From positions 60,053 through 124,052 of the forward strand of contig JABTUJ010000031.1 of the NCBI GenBank assembly GCA_015075445.1: a stretch of DNA of 64,000 nucleotides. The letters run 5' to 3'. Below, in pieces: positions 34,061-43,054 of this stretch (the stretch's first letter is position 1; every line of letters starts with the position of its first letter). Source of the stretch: Verrucomicrobiales bacterium (GTDB lineage Bacteria; Verrucomicrobiota; Verrucomicrobiia; Limisphaerales; J093). The position numbers were made by a program, and so were the translations under genes. Below the pieces are notes generated by a model. It saw only the letters and a list, made by a program, of their open reading frames with translations, did no database searches and was not told the DNA's origin.

Positions 34061-35396
34061 GTGGGAGAAGCGGCTTGGGTTGGCGGGCGGCGGCGAAACC
34101 GCGGCGTTCGTTGATAAAGAGGGTGAGCGCCAGGCCGACCGAGAGAAAACCCGCGAGCACCAGGAGCGCTTGCGGTGTTCCCACGGTGTCCTTGACCCAG
34201 GCGAAGGGGAACGTCGTGATGGCGGAGAGCTTCCAGATCAGGCCCCACATGCCAAAGACCTCGGCCTCACGGCTGGGCGGCGCCAGGTAGCTGACGAACG
34301 CCCGGTTGGCCGAGCCCAGCGAACCAAGCCCGAAGCCCAGCAGGTTCCCGATCAGCCAGAGCGGCCAGGTGGGGAATCCGCCTTCACCTCCGGCCAGCGT
34401 GTGGATCTGGTGCAGGCGCGCATACCAGGCAAACCCCAGCACGGTCAGGAGCCAGATCAGCAGGAAGATCACGATCGACCGGCGATGACCCAGGCGGTCC
34501 TGGTAAAGCGTCGGAACGATGGTGCCGAGGATGCCTGAGATCGTGATCACGCCGACGAACACCACCAGGTGCACCTGCTCGAAGCCGTACTCGACCGCCA
34601 ATTTGCTGGCGAAGAACACCACCACACTGATGCCCGTCCCGTAGAACAGGGACGCCGTCAGCAGCAGGGCCAGGTCACGGTACTTCGTCGTCTGGGAGAC
34701 CGATTCCCGCAACCGTGCGAGACTGGCCGCCAGCAGGCTCCGTCCCGGATGCGCCACCCCCGTCACCGGCGGTTCCTCGAGCCACAGGACGGTGGGGATG
34801 ATGAACCCCAGGAACCACAGACCGGCGAACACGAAGAACGGCCGCCAGTCCTCCGGCGATTCCCACTTGCACAGGACCATTGCGCCGGCGGTGAGGATGA
34901 GGAGAAGCAGTGCGGCGGTGTAAGCACACGCCCAGGAGAAGCCGCTAACCCGCCCCATCTGGTCCTGGCGCGCCAGACTTGGGAGGAAACTCGCCAGGAA
35001 GTTCTCGCCGATCGCGAAGGCGAAGTTGGCGGGCACGTAGAGGAGGACGGCCAGCCACAGTTGGCCCGGCTGCAAGAAGCCCAGGCCGCAGGTCAAGATG
35101 CCGCAGAGCACGCCCGAGCCGATCAGGAACCGCTGCTTGAAGGCCCGTTCGTCCGCCGCCGCGCCCGCGAGGGGTGAGAGCAGGGCGGTGAGCAGCATGC
35201 TGCTGCCGTAGGTCAGTGCCCACAGCCGGTCATCGATCGCGTCGTCGCGCACGACGACCTTGGAGAAGAAGACTGAGAACAGCAGGGTGTTGATGATGAG
35301 GGTGAACGACTGGTTGGCGACATCGAAGGAGATCCAGGACCACAACTGGCGCTGGCGAGGGAATCCGTGCAACGGGTAAAGACGGGAGGGAAGCAT
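34056..35396 (-). CDS. MFS transporter, UMF1/Atg22-like family
   Basis: A 446-residue membrane protein with about 12 hydrophobic helices. The N-terminus SWISFDVANQSFTLIINTLL is the hallmark of the UMF1 (Atg22-like) MFS family. Other conserved stretches are LSPLAGAAADERAFKQRF, NFAFAIGENFLASFLPSLAR, and LGFGLGSLGSANRAFVSYLA, SREAEVFGMWGLIWKLSAIT. Members export or take up small molecules such as amino acids; the substrate here is unknown. It is divergent from the M28 peptidase, with a repeat cluster between them. Confidence 0.92.
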   Translation of the reverse strand: MLPSRLYPLHGFPRQRQLWSWISFDVANQSFTLIINTLLFSVFFSKVVVRDDAIDDRLWALTYGSSMLLTALLSPLAGAAADERAFKQRFLIGSGVLCGILTCGLGFLQPGQLWLAVLLYVPANFAFAIGENFLASFLPSLARQDQMGRVSGFSWACAYTAALLLLILTAGAMVLCKWESPEDWRPFFVFAGLWFLGFIIPTVLWLEEPPVTGVAHPGRSLLAASLARLRESVSQTTKYRDLALLLTASLFYGTGISVVVFFASKLAVEYGFEQVHLVVFVGVITISGILGTIVPTLYQDRLGHRRSIVIFLLIWLLTVLGFAWYARLHQIHTLAGGEGGFPTWPLWLIGNLLGFGLGSLGSANRAFVSYLAPPSREAEVFGMWGLIWKLSAITTFPFAWVKDTVGTPQALLVLAGFLSVGLALTLFINERRGFAAARQPKPLLPP

Positions 35397-35512
35397 GGGG
35401 CATCAGGTGTGCGCTGGCGAGATGCGCTGTTCGGATGGGAGGAGCGTGGCCGAAATGTGGAGGTGATCAAGACGAAAGGCCGCGGCGGGGAACGGCGCGA
35501 AACCGCAACCGA

Positions 35513-35613
35513 CCGTAGGCGCCGACGTGAGGAGGCGAAGGGTATTGCCCCCGGCCCCCAACGCCTCCTCACGTCGGCGCCTACCAACTCGCCTCCTCAC
35601 GTCGGCGCCTACG
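35513..35613. repeat. Palindromic repeat cluster between divergent genes
   Basis: One forward copy of the GGCGCCGACGT unit (35513-35536) and two inverted copies (35562-35584, 35590-35613), all of the CGTGAGGAGG variant as at 24.2 kb. Immediately after it, TACGGCGTTGACGGGAA occurs twice in tandem with a 21-base period (about 35609-35646). The cluster lies between the UMF1-like transporter and the M28 peptidase, which are transcribed away from it. Confidence 0.85.
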
Positions 35614-35833
35614 GCGTTGACGGGAACGGCTACGGCGTTGACGGGAAGGTAGCTGCGGGCGGCGCCGTTCTTGCGTCCCCGTCGAGGGTATGGTGCATTC
35701 GCGGCGCATGCGTCACACGATCCAGAACTCTTTCCAGGAACCTGCCCGGGCCGATGGGGTGGGATTGCGCGTCGTGGGTGGGGCGAGGCTGCGGCCGAGC
35801 CGTGGCCCGGGAGCACCTTCGGCTCACCGGCGA

Positions 35834-37525
35834 ATGGTGCGGCGGGTGGCTCCAGGGATGGCCGCCTTGCTCACCGTGGGCGCGGTCTCGGCCGCGGAAT
35901 TGCCGCGGGCGTTGCGGCCCGCCTGGAACAGCATCACCGCGGAAGACCTCCTGCGACACACGCGTGTCCTGGCGTCGGACGAGTTCGAGGGCCGCGGTCC
36001 GGGGACGTCGGGCGAGGAGAAGACGGTGGCATATCTGACCGGGGAGTTTGCGCGGCTGGGGTTGCGGCCGGGGAACCCGGACGGCACCTGGGTGCAGGAG
36101 GTCCCGCTGGTGGGCATGAACACGGTCAACCCAAGCTTCGAGTACCTGGCGGGAGGGCAGGCTACATCCGTGGCACTGCCCACCGAGGGCGTGATCTGGA
36201 CCATGCGTTTCGTCCCGGAATTGGCGGTGCCGGAGAGCGACCTGGTGTTTGTGGGCTACGGAGTGGTCGCGCCGGAATGCCAGTGGGACGACTACAAAGG
36301 CGTGGACGTGCGAGGCAAGACGATCCTCATGCTCGTCAACGATCCGCCCGTGCCCGACCCGAACGATCCTGACCGGCTTGATCCGCGGTACTTCAAAGGG
36401 CGCGCCATGACATACTACGGTCGGTGGACCTACAAATATGAGATCGCGGCCGAGAAGGGAGCCGCAGCTGCCATCATTGTGCACGAGGATGGACCGGCCG
36501 GTTATCCGTGGTCAGTGGTGGCCGAGAGCAACACGGCCGAGAAATTCGACCTGCAACGGGAGGATCGCAATCTCGGGCGGGCCGCCATCGAGGGATGGGT
36601 CACGCTCGCGCAGGCCCGGAAGCTCTGCACGGCGGCGGGGATGGATTACGACGAACTGAAGGCGCGGGCGGCGCGGCCGGATTTCCGCCCAGTCCCGATG
36701 GGTCTCACGACCCGGTTCGGTCTCCGGAACGAGCTGCGGGAGGTTCGCTCGCGCAATGTGGTGGCGCTGCTGCCCGGGTCGGATGCGGCGCGGCGGGAGG
36801 AATACGTGGTGTTCACGGCGCACTGGGATCACCTGGGACGCGACCCCGAACTGGTGGGCGACGGGATCTACAACGGCGCGGTGGACAATGCCACGGGCGT
36901 GGCGGCGGTGCTCGAAGTGGCGGAAGCGTTCACGAAGCTCCGGCGTTCGCCGGCCCGTTCCCTGGTGTTTCTGGCGGTGACGGCTGAGGAGAAAGGGTTG
37001 CTGGGCGCTGCCTACTATGCGCGGCAGCCGCTCTATCCAACCGAGCGGACGCTGGCGAACCTGAATGTGGACGCGATGAATCCATGGGGCCGCACGCGGG
37101 ATGTCGAAGTGATCGGCAGCGGGCAAAGCACGCTCGAGACGTTGCTCGAAGCAGGTGCCCGGGTTCAGGGTCGAGTCGTGAAGCCTGATTCGGAGCCGGA
37201 GAAAGGCTACTTCTACCGCTCGGACCATTTCGAGTTCGCGAACGTGGGCATCCCTGCGCTCTACTTCAAGAGCGGCATCGACTACGTGGGGCGTCCGCCG
37301 GAGTACGGCCGGCAGAAGGACGAGGAGTACCTGCGCGACCATTACCACCGGGTGACCGACGAGGTGAGGCCGGATTGGGACCTGACGGGGGCGGTCGAGG
37401 ACGCGCAGTTGATGTTCTACGTGGGTTGGACGGTGGCCCAGCGCCGTCCGTGGCCGGCCTGGTTGGAGGGGAGCGAATTCAAGGCGCGCCGGGAACAAGC
37501 GGTTCCGCCGGCGCGGGCGAGGTAA
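35834..37525 (+). CDS. M28-family zinc peptidase with PA domain, exported
   Basis: A 563-residue protein. The signal peptide (RRVAPGMAALLTVGAVSA) sets the ATG start at 35834; the open frame upstream to 35690 is not family-like. A PA-like insert (about residues 115-270, FVGYGVVAPECQWDDYKGVD) sits within the M28 fold. The co-catalytic zinc ligands are visible as AHWDHLG near 329, NGAVDNATGVA near 350, TAEEKGLLG near 385, NVDAMNPWG near 412 and RSDHFEF near 463. It should be a secreted aminopeptidase or carboxypeptidase of the glutamate carboxypeptidase II/leucine aminopeptidase group. Convergent with the LamG gene, separated by an intrinsic terminator. Confidence 0.93.
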   Translation: MVRRVAPGMAALLTVGAVSAAELPRALRPAWNSITAEDLLRHTRVLASDEFEGRGPGTSGEEKTVAYLTGEFARLGLRPGNPDGTWVQEVPLVGMNTVNPSFEYLAGGQATSVALPTEGVIWTMRFVPELAVPESDLVFVGYGVVAPECQWDDYKGVDVRGKTILMLVNDPPVPDPNDPDRLDPRYFKGRAMTYYGRWTYKYEIAAEKGAAAAIIVHEDGPAGYPWSVVAESNTAEKFDLQREDRNLGRAAIEGWVTLAQARKLCTAAGMDYDELKARAARPDFRPVPMGLTTRFGLRNELREVRSRNVVALLPGSDAARREEYVVFTAHWDHLGRDPELVGDGIYNGAVDNATGVAAVLEVAEAFTKLRRSPARSLVFLAVTAEEKGLLGAAYYARQPLYPTERTLANLNVDAMNPWGRTRDVEVIGSGQSTLETLLEAGARVQGRVVKPDSEPEKGYFYRSDHFEFANVGIPALYFKSGIDYVGRPPEYGRQKDEEYLRDHYHRVTDEVRPDWDLTGAVEDAQLMFYVGWTVAQRRPWPAWLEGSEFKARREQAVPPARAR

Positions 37526-37557
37526 AAAAAGGGAGACCGGACGGGCGTCCGATCTCC
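37524..37557 (-). terminator. Intrinsic terminator, possibly bidirectional
   Basis: GGAGACCGGACG (37532-37543) pairs with CGTCCGATCTCC (37546-37557) with one mismatch and a 2-base loop. On the minus strand it is followed by a run of seven T (AAAAAAA at 37524-37530 on plus), the arrangement for ending the LamG transcript. It lies directly after the M28 stop codon and can also shield that gene. Confidence 0.8.
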
Positions 37558-37585
37558 TTGGTGGGGGAGCGGAGAAAACCGCGGG

Positions 37586-40500
37586 CTATTGGCGGACGCG
37601 GAAGAACTGGGCCTGCTGGGTGGCAGGCACGGTCTGGGAACCGGTGGTGGCGCCGGCGATGTCGGCGTACGGACCGGTGACACTGGTCGCCTGCTGCAGG
37701 GTGCCGCCGTTGGTCCAGTTGATCGTGACGTTGCCGCCGCTGAGGCTGATGCTGAGGACCGAGGCCGGCACGGAGGCGTCGTTGAAGTTCCAGTATGCCA
37801 GCAGCCTGGCTGAGGCGGGGAGGGACTGCGGCGAGCTGCCGGCGGCGAGTTGGCCGACCTGGGCCTCGGTGAGCGCGGCCCCGTAAACGGCCATGTCATC
37901 GAGGATGCCCTGGAGGCCGCCGTTGTCGGCGGGGTTGTAGCCGAACCAGGCGGTGCTGAAGTCGTTCGGCAACGGGTTCGTGTTGTAGCCTTCCAGGAAG
38001 AGCTGGCCGTCGATCCAGATCTGTTTCACCTCGGCGTTCTTCTGGAACACGAAGTGGTGCCAGTCGCGCCACCAGGCCACGTCGCCCGAATAACCGGGGA
38101 ATTCGGTGATGGACTGATTGATGCGCTGCGTGCCGGCGTCACAGCATCCGGCGGTGTCGAAGTACAGGGTGTTGTTGCTCCACGGGGTGTGCGTGCCGAC
38201 GCCGCGTTGTGCGCCGCTGCTGGAGGGCGAGACGGCCCAGAAAAACGCCGAGTCCGCCACGTTGTGGAGCTTCTGCCAGCCCGCGACGGCGAACTGGTCG
38301 CCGGCCGAGGCCTGGTTGAGCCAGGAGGCGTCGCCGATGAACACGCCCTGACGGTTGTTGACGGTGCCGAAGTCGATGCCGTAATCGCCCGCCTGGCCGG
38401 TGCGGCCGCCGCCATCGCCGGTAAACTTGGCCGGGCCGCGGAGGACGCCCAGGTAGGAGTGGAGGACATCCTTGGTGTAAGCACCCACCGTGAACTCCCA
38501 GTCGCGGCTGAGGATGGTGGTGCCATCGGTAGCGGGATAGCGGATCGTGGCGGTGTGACGAGAGCCCACCGCGAGGAGCGGGCTGGGCACGTAGGTCACG
38601 GTGGTGAAGCCGCCGGTCTGGGTGACGGTGGCGTTGACGGGGTTGCCGTCGAGCAGGAGGCTGACCTTGCTGGTGTCCCAAGCCGGGGTGCCCTCGGCGT
38701 GCACGACGCGAACCAGGTTCGGATCGGCGGCGAGGCTGTCGGGCGCGGGGGTGAACGAGACGAACAGACCCTCGGCGGGCATGTCATTGAAGTTCCAGTA
38801 CGCCAGGAGTCCGGCGGCGGCGGGCAGCGCCTGGGGCGAGGTGCCGCCGAAGAGTTGGCCGATCTGGGCTTCCGTCAGGGCGGTGCGATAGACCGAGAAG
38901 TCATCGATCTGGCCGTGGAACAGGTTGGCGGCCGGGGGTTCGGCGCCGAGCAGGAGTTCGCTGAAGTCGGTGGGCAGGGGGTTGGCTGGAAGGAGGCCCA
39001 AGGCGTCGCTGTCAAGGAAGGGTTGGCCGTCGATCCAGATCTGCTTCACTCCGCCCTTCTTCGAGAAGACGTAGAAGTGCCAGTCGCGCCACCAAGCCTC
39101 GTCGCCCGAGTAGCCGAGGAAGTCGGTGATCGGTCCGTTGAGGCGCTGCGTGCCGGGGTCGCAGCAGCCGGCAGTGTCGAAGTAGATGTTGTTGTTGCTC
39201 CAGGGCAGGTGGGCCTGCCAACCGCGTTGGTTGCTGGCACTCGAGGGGGAGATGCCCCAGAAGACGGAGTTGTTGGCGATGTCGTACTTCTTGGCCCAGA
39301 TGGCGAAGGTCATCTCGTCGTTGGCCGAGGCCTGGTTGAGGAAGTCGACCTGCGCGATGGAGATGGGGCCGGTGCCCATGCCGAAGTCGACGGCGCGATC
39401 GGCGCCGGTGCCCGTGCGGCCACCGCCCGCGGGGGTGAAAGTCGAGCCGCCACGGAAGACGCCGATGCGGGACTGGACGAGATCACGGGTGAACGCTCCG
39501 ACGGTGAACTGCCACTCGTACGTGTCCGACCCGCCACCGGCCACGGGGTAGGTGAGCGCGACGGTGTGGGTGGACTGGGCGGCGAAGATGGGATCCGGCA
39601 CATAGCGGATGGTCAACCGGTCGCCATTCAGCGTGAAGGTGGGGGTCACGGTGGCACCATCCACCTTGAGGGTCACGGAGTTCTGGTTCCAGGCCGGGGT
39701 ACCCTCCACGCGGACGATCTCGACGAGGTCCGGACGCGCGCCGGTGGCGCCGGCGGCGGGGCTGAGAGAGACCAGGTAGCCGGTGGTGGGGTAGTCATTG
39801 AAATCCCAATAGGCCAGCAGCTTGGCAGTGGCGGGCAGGGCCGTGGGGGCGGTGCCGCCCTTGAGCTGGTTGATCTGTGCCTGGGTGAGGGCGGTGCCAT
39901 AGACCGAGAAGTCGTCGATCAGGCCATTGAACACGCCGCCTCCGGCACCGTCCGAGCCGAGGAAGAGTTGGGTGAAGTCGGTAGGGAGCGGAGCCGTGTT
40001 GCTGCCTTCGAGGAAGAGCTCGCCATCGATCCAGATCTGTTTGGTGGCGGCCTTTTTCGAGAAGACGAAGAAGTGCCATTCCCGCCACCAACTGTAGTCG
40101 AAGGTGTAGTAGGGGAAGGTATCGATGTTGGCGCTGATGCGGCGGAGGTCGCCTTCACAGCAGCCGGCGGTATCGAAATAGATGTTGCTGTCGGTCCAGG
40201 GCAGATGGACCTGCCAGCCCCGGGAGCCGTTGTTGCTCGAGGGGGAGACACCCCAGAACACCGAGTTGCCGGTCGGGGCCGTGTCGGTCTTCTTGACCCA
40301 GATGGCGAAGCTCATCTCGTCGTTGGCGCTGGCTTCGTTGAGGAAGGCGCCATTGGCGATGTGGACGGGGCCCCGGTTGCAGGGCTCAAGTCAGCGGCCC
40401 GGTCGCCGGCACTGCCGGTCCGGCCCCCGCCGTCGGGCGTGAAGTTCGAGCCGCCGCGGAACACGCCTTCGAGGGCGCGGACCTTGTCTTTCGTGGTCAG

Positions 40501-40611
40501 TCCGGGTGGCGCGGCCGCTTCGAGTTGCGCTACCGGACCGGGGCCGGCCAGCCACAAGGCGGTGGCGGCCAGCAGACCGTGGTGCCAGAGCGAAGGGAGA
40601 CAGGTTTTCAT
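37586..40611 (-). pseudogene. Secreted protein with three LamG/concanavalin-like repeats, one frameshift near the N-terminus
   Basis: The signal peptide and start (40611, MKTCLPSLWHHGLLAATALW) are in one frame to about 40385. The remaining 900 residues are in another frame, with about one base missing near 40380-40390. Three repeats of about 270 residues follow, each with FRGG, GGGRTG, FLNxASANDEM, a tryptophan-rich SVFWGxSPSS, YFDTAGCC, IWIDGxxFL and DDFSVYGTALT, the pattern of LamG jelly-roll domains. Small beta-sandwich linkers (WQFTVGAFTRDLV) separate them. The C-terminus (VTINWTNGGTLQQATSVTGP, then RVRQ) is a surface-protein tail seen in Verrucomicrobia. It probably binds glycans. The shift may be a consensus error, since the rest is undamaged. 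Confidence 0.75.
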
Positions 40612-40949
40612 AGGAGGGTTCTGGTCTGATGCACCTGAGTGAGTTGAGTTGTTGATACGCACCTGGAATGCAGACGGGCGGAAGGTGTCCGTCGCGTCGC
40701 TTCCAGGAACGGGGGGACGCTAGGCCCGCGCCTCCGGTGCCGTCAACGCTTTTTGCCCACGGTGCGCGTCCCGGCGCGAGAGAGAGCGCCTGCGATCCCG
40801 GTTCACGATAACGGCTTTCACCACCGGTGCGTCCGAGGGCGGGGGATGATCAGCGGGTTCCCGGCGCGATGCCCCCCGTGGTTTGCAGGGAAAACGCCCT
40901 GGCGCCGCGTGAGGGCACGCGGCCTACAGGCGAGGTGTCAGAAGTACGG
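40612..40949. other. Intergenic region without a recognisable gene
   Basis: This is the upstream region of the LamG gene. No family-like coding frame is visible. It carries GC-rich inverted words (for example GCGCACC near 40672 and CACGGTGCGCG near 40758) and ends at the 14-base repeat array. Confidence 0.5.
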
Positions 40950-41029
40950 ACAGGCGAATGGTGACAGACGAATGGCGACAGACGAATGAACAGGATAGGA
41001 ATCCCATTCGCCTGTCCCCATTCGCCTGT
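40950..41029. repeat. 14-bp tandem repeats in both orientations
   Basis: Three direct 14-base units (ACAGGCGAATGGTG, ACAGACGAATGGCG, ACAGACGAATGAAC; 40950-40991) are followed after 10 bases by two inverted units ending CCCATTCGCCTGT (41002-41015, 41016-41029). Together they can form a long hairpin at the 3' end of the POT transporter gene and may end its transcription. The last unit overlaps the transporter stop codon. Confidence 0.75.
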
Positions 41030-42336
41030 TAAGACGTTTGCTCGCGGAATTCGCCAGCGATCTTCACGAAGCCGCCGAAGACGGCGACGGCGACCAGGAC
41101 ATGGGCGGCGAGGACGTACCAGACGCGTTCGGGATGGCCGGCCTTGTCGAACCAGCCGTAGAGGGAGGTGTAGAGGAAGCCGCTGGTGAAGCCGCCGATC
41201 ATGACGGCCAGGAAGTTCGAGCCCATGTAGAGGCCGGCCTTTTCCTTGGGCGCAATCCAGGTGATGTACTCCTGGATGCGCGGGGAGGTGATCATCTCGC
41301 CGATGGCAAAGAGGAAGATCCCGAGAAAGACGAGGGCGGGTGGGCCGAGGCGGGCGAGGCCAATGATGCCGAGGCCCACGGACGCGACGACGAGGCCGAA
41401 CATGAACGAGGGCAGGGCGCGGAATCGTTCGAAGATCCGGGACACCCCCAACTGGAGGAGCATGATGATGTAGCCGGTGTGGGAGATCGTCTCGCCGAGG
41501 ATCCGGGTCACGCCTTCCTTATCCTGCTGGGAGAACAGGCTGGCGAACCAGGTGCCGCAGACGGCCTGGAGGTTCTGGTACAGTCGGGCGGTGTCCACGT
41601 TGCTGTCCACGTACAGGGCGCAGAGGTTGAAGAACGCCCAGAACGGCAGCCAGAAGAAGACGCCGAGCAGGATGAGGAACGTCGTGAACTTGAGGTCGGC
41701 AAGGGCGACGCCGATGTCGCGGAACTTCTTCCGAGGGTTTCGCTGGCTGAAGTCGCGCGGGGGTTCCTTGTAGAAGAAGACGGTGATGAGGAACATGAAC
41801 CCGATGGCGACGGCGGCGGCGAGGAAGGCATAGTCCCAGGAGATGGCGCGGAGGCGGCCCGCCACGATGGGGCTGAAGGCCGCCGCCGATGTTGACCATG
41901 GCGTAGAAGATGCCAGCCGAGCGTCTTGTTGGTCGAGTCGGTGGTGACCCGGATGGTGCCGGCGATGAGAGGTTTGAAGATGCCGGCGGCGAACCCGATG
42001 CTGAGCATGGTGAGAGCGATGCCCGAGAACGACTTGGTGAGCATCAGCAGCAGGACAGCCGGGAAAAGCAGGCTAGAGACGATGAGGACCTTCTTGAAGC
42101 CGAAGCGGTCTGGCGAAGGTGCCGAGATCAGCGGGATGGCGTAGGAGAAGAGGAGAAAGAGGCTCTGGACGATGCCGAGGTCGTCGCGCGAGTACCCGAG
42201 CTGGGTCATGTAGATCCCGAACCCGAAGTAGATGCCGTAGTAAGCGAAGCGTTCGAGGACCTCGACGAGGTTGGCGACCCAGAAGACCGGGGGGAATAGA
42301 ACGTCCCCCCGGCGGGTTCCCGGCGGTGGTATGCAT
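41029..42336 (-). pseudogene. POT/MFS-type transporter with several frameshifts
   Basis: The C-terminal 270 residues (from AGRLRAISWDYAFLAAAVAI to FVKIAGEFREQTS) are in one frame. The middle (MTQLGYSRDDLGIVQSLFLL to RVTTDSTNKTLG) is in a second. The short stretch IFYAMVNIGG between them is in the third. Around 41925 two bases appear lost and around 41885 one gained relative to the expected LGFGIFYAMVNIGAAFSPIV. The first helix (FWVANLVEVLERFAYYGIYF) has no start codon in its own frame; the ATG at 42336 would reach it through a slip in the G6 run near 42308. The family is a proton-coupled oligopeptide or related symporter. Decay or consensus error cannot be told apart. Confidence 0.72.
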
Positions 42337-42356
42337 GGGGGCGCTTACCGCCGGGG

Positions 42357-42974
42357 TTATTTGGTGGAGCTGGCCGGGACGATCGTGATGCTCTCGAGGG
42401 CGACGCGCTGGAGGGGTTTGCTGCGTTCGCCGCGGCTGGGGCCGACGGGGGTATCACCGAGCTTGAGGAGGACGTCCTCGCCTTTGATGATCTTGCCGAA
42501 GGCGGTGTACTGGCGGTCGAGGCTGGGGGCGGGGTCGAGGCAGATGAAGAACTGGCAGCCGGCGGAGTCCGGGTGGGCGGCGCGGGCCATGGAGATGACG
42601 CCGCGGACGTGTTTGCGGTCATTGAACTCGGCTTTGATCTTGTAGCCGGGGTCGCCGGTGCCCCATTCGGATTCCTTGGTGGCGTCCTTGGTCTTCGGGT
42701 CACCGCCCTGGATCATGAAGCCTTTGATGATGCGGTGGAAGGCGGTGCCGTCGTAGAAGCCCTGGCGGGCGAGTTTCTTGAAGTTCTCGACGGTGTTGGG
42801 GGCGACATCGGACCAGAACTCGAGGGTCATTTCGCCGGCGGAAGTTTTGATGACGGCGACCTCGGCGGTGGTCTGGGGGGTGGGGTATTCACGGGGTGGG
42901 GGGGAGGGCTGAGCGGACGCGGAGGCGCCTGCGAGGCTGAGGGCCAGGAGGCCGAGCAACCAATGACATTTCAT
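42357..42974 (-). CDS. Cyclophilin-type peptidyl-prolyl cis-trans isomerase, exported
   Basis: A 205-residue protein with a signal peptide (LLGLLALSLAGASASAQ) and a full cyclophilin domain: VAVIKTSAGEMTLEFW, APNTVENFKKLARQGFYDGT, FHRIIKGFMIQGGDP (active-site Arg), HVRGVISMARAAHPDSAGCQ, FFICLDPAPSLDRQYTAFGK. It should catalyse proline isomerisation for folding in the periplasm. It is intact and stands just downstream on the same strand from the PEP-binding pseudogene and before the transporter. Confidence 0.95.
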   Translation of the reverse strand: MKCHWLLGLLALSLAGASASAQPSPPPREYPTPQTTAEVAVIKTSAGEMTLEFWSDVAPNTVENFKKLARQGFYDGTAFHRIIKGFMIQGGDPKTKDATKESEWGTGDPGYKIKAEFNDRKHVRGVISMARAAHPDSAGCQFFICLDPAPSLDRQYTAFGKIIKGEDVLLKLGDTPVGPSRGERSKPLQRVALESITIVPASSTK

Positions 42975-43054
42975 GGGGGGAGAGGATGGGGGCAGGCGGG
43001 CGGCGTGTCACGCGCGGAATCCACCCTTGGGGTCAGTCCCTGAAATCTGAATGC

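Noticed and set aside
37850..40642. A 930-residue plus-strand frame opposite the LamG gene
   Set aside because: The minus strand holds three clear LamG repeats with Trp and Cys signatures; the plus frame is a low-complexity mirror (Gly, Val, Glu).
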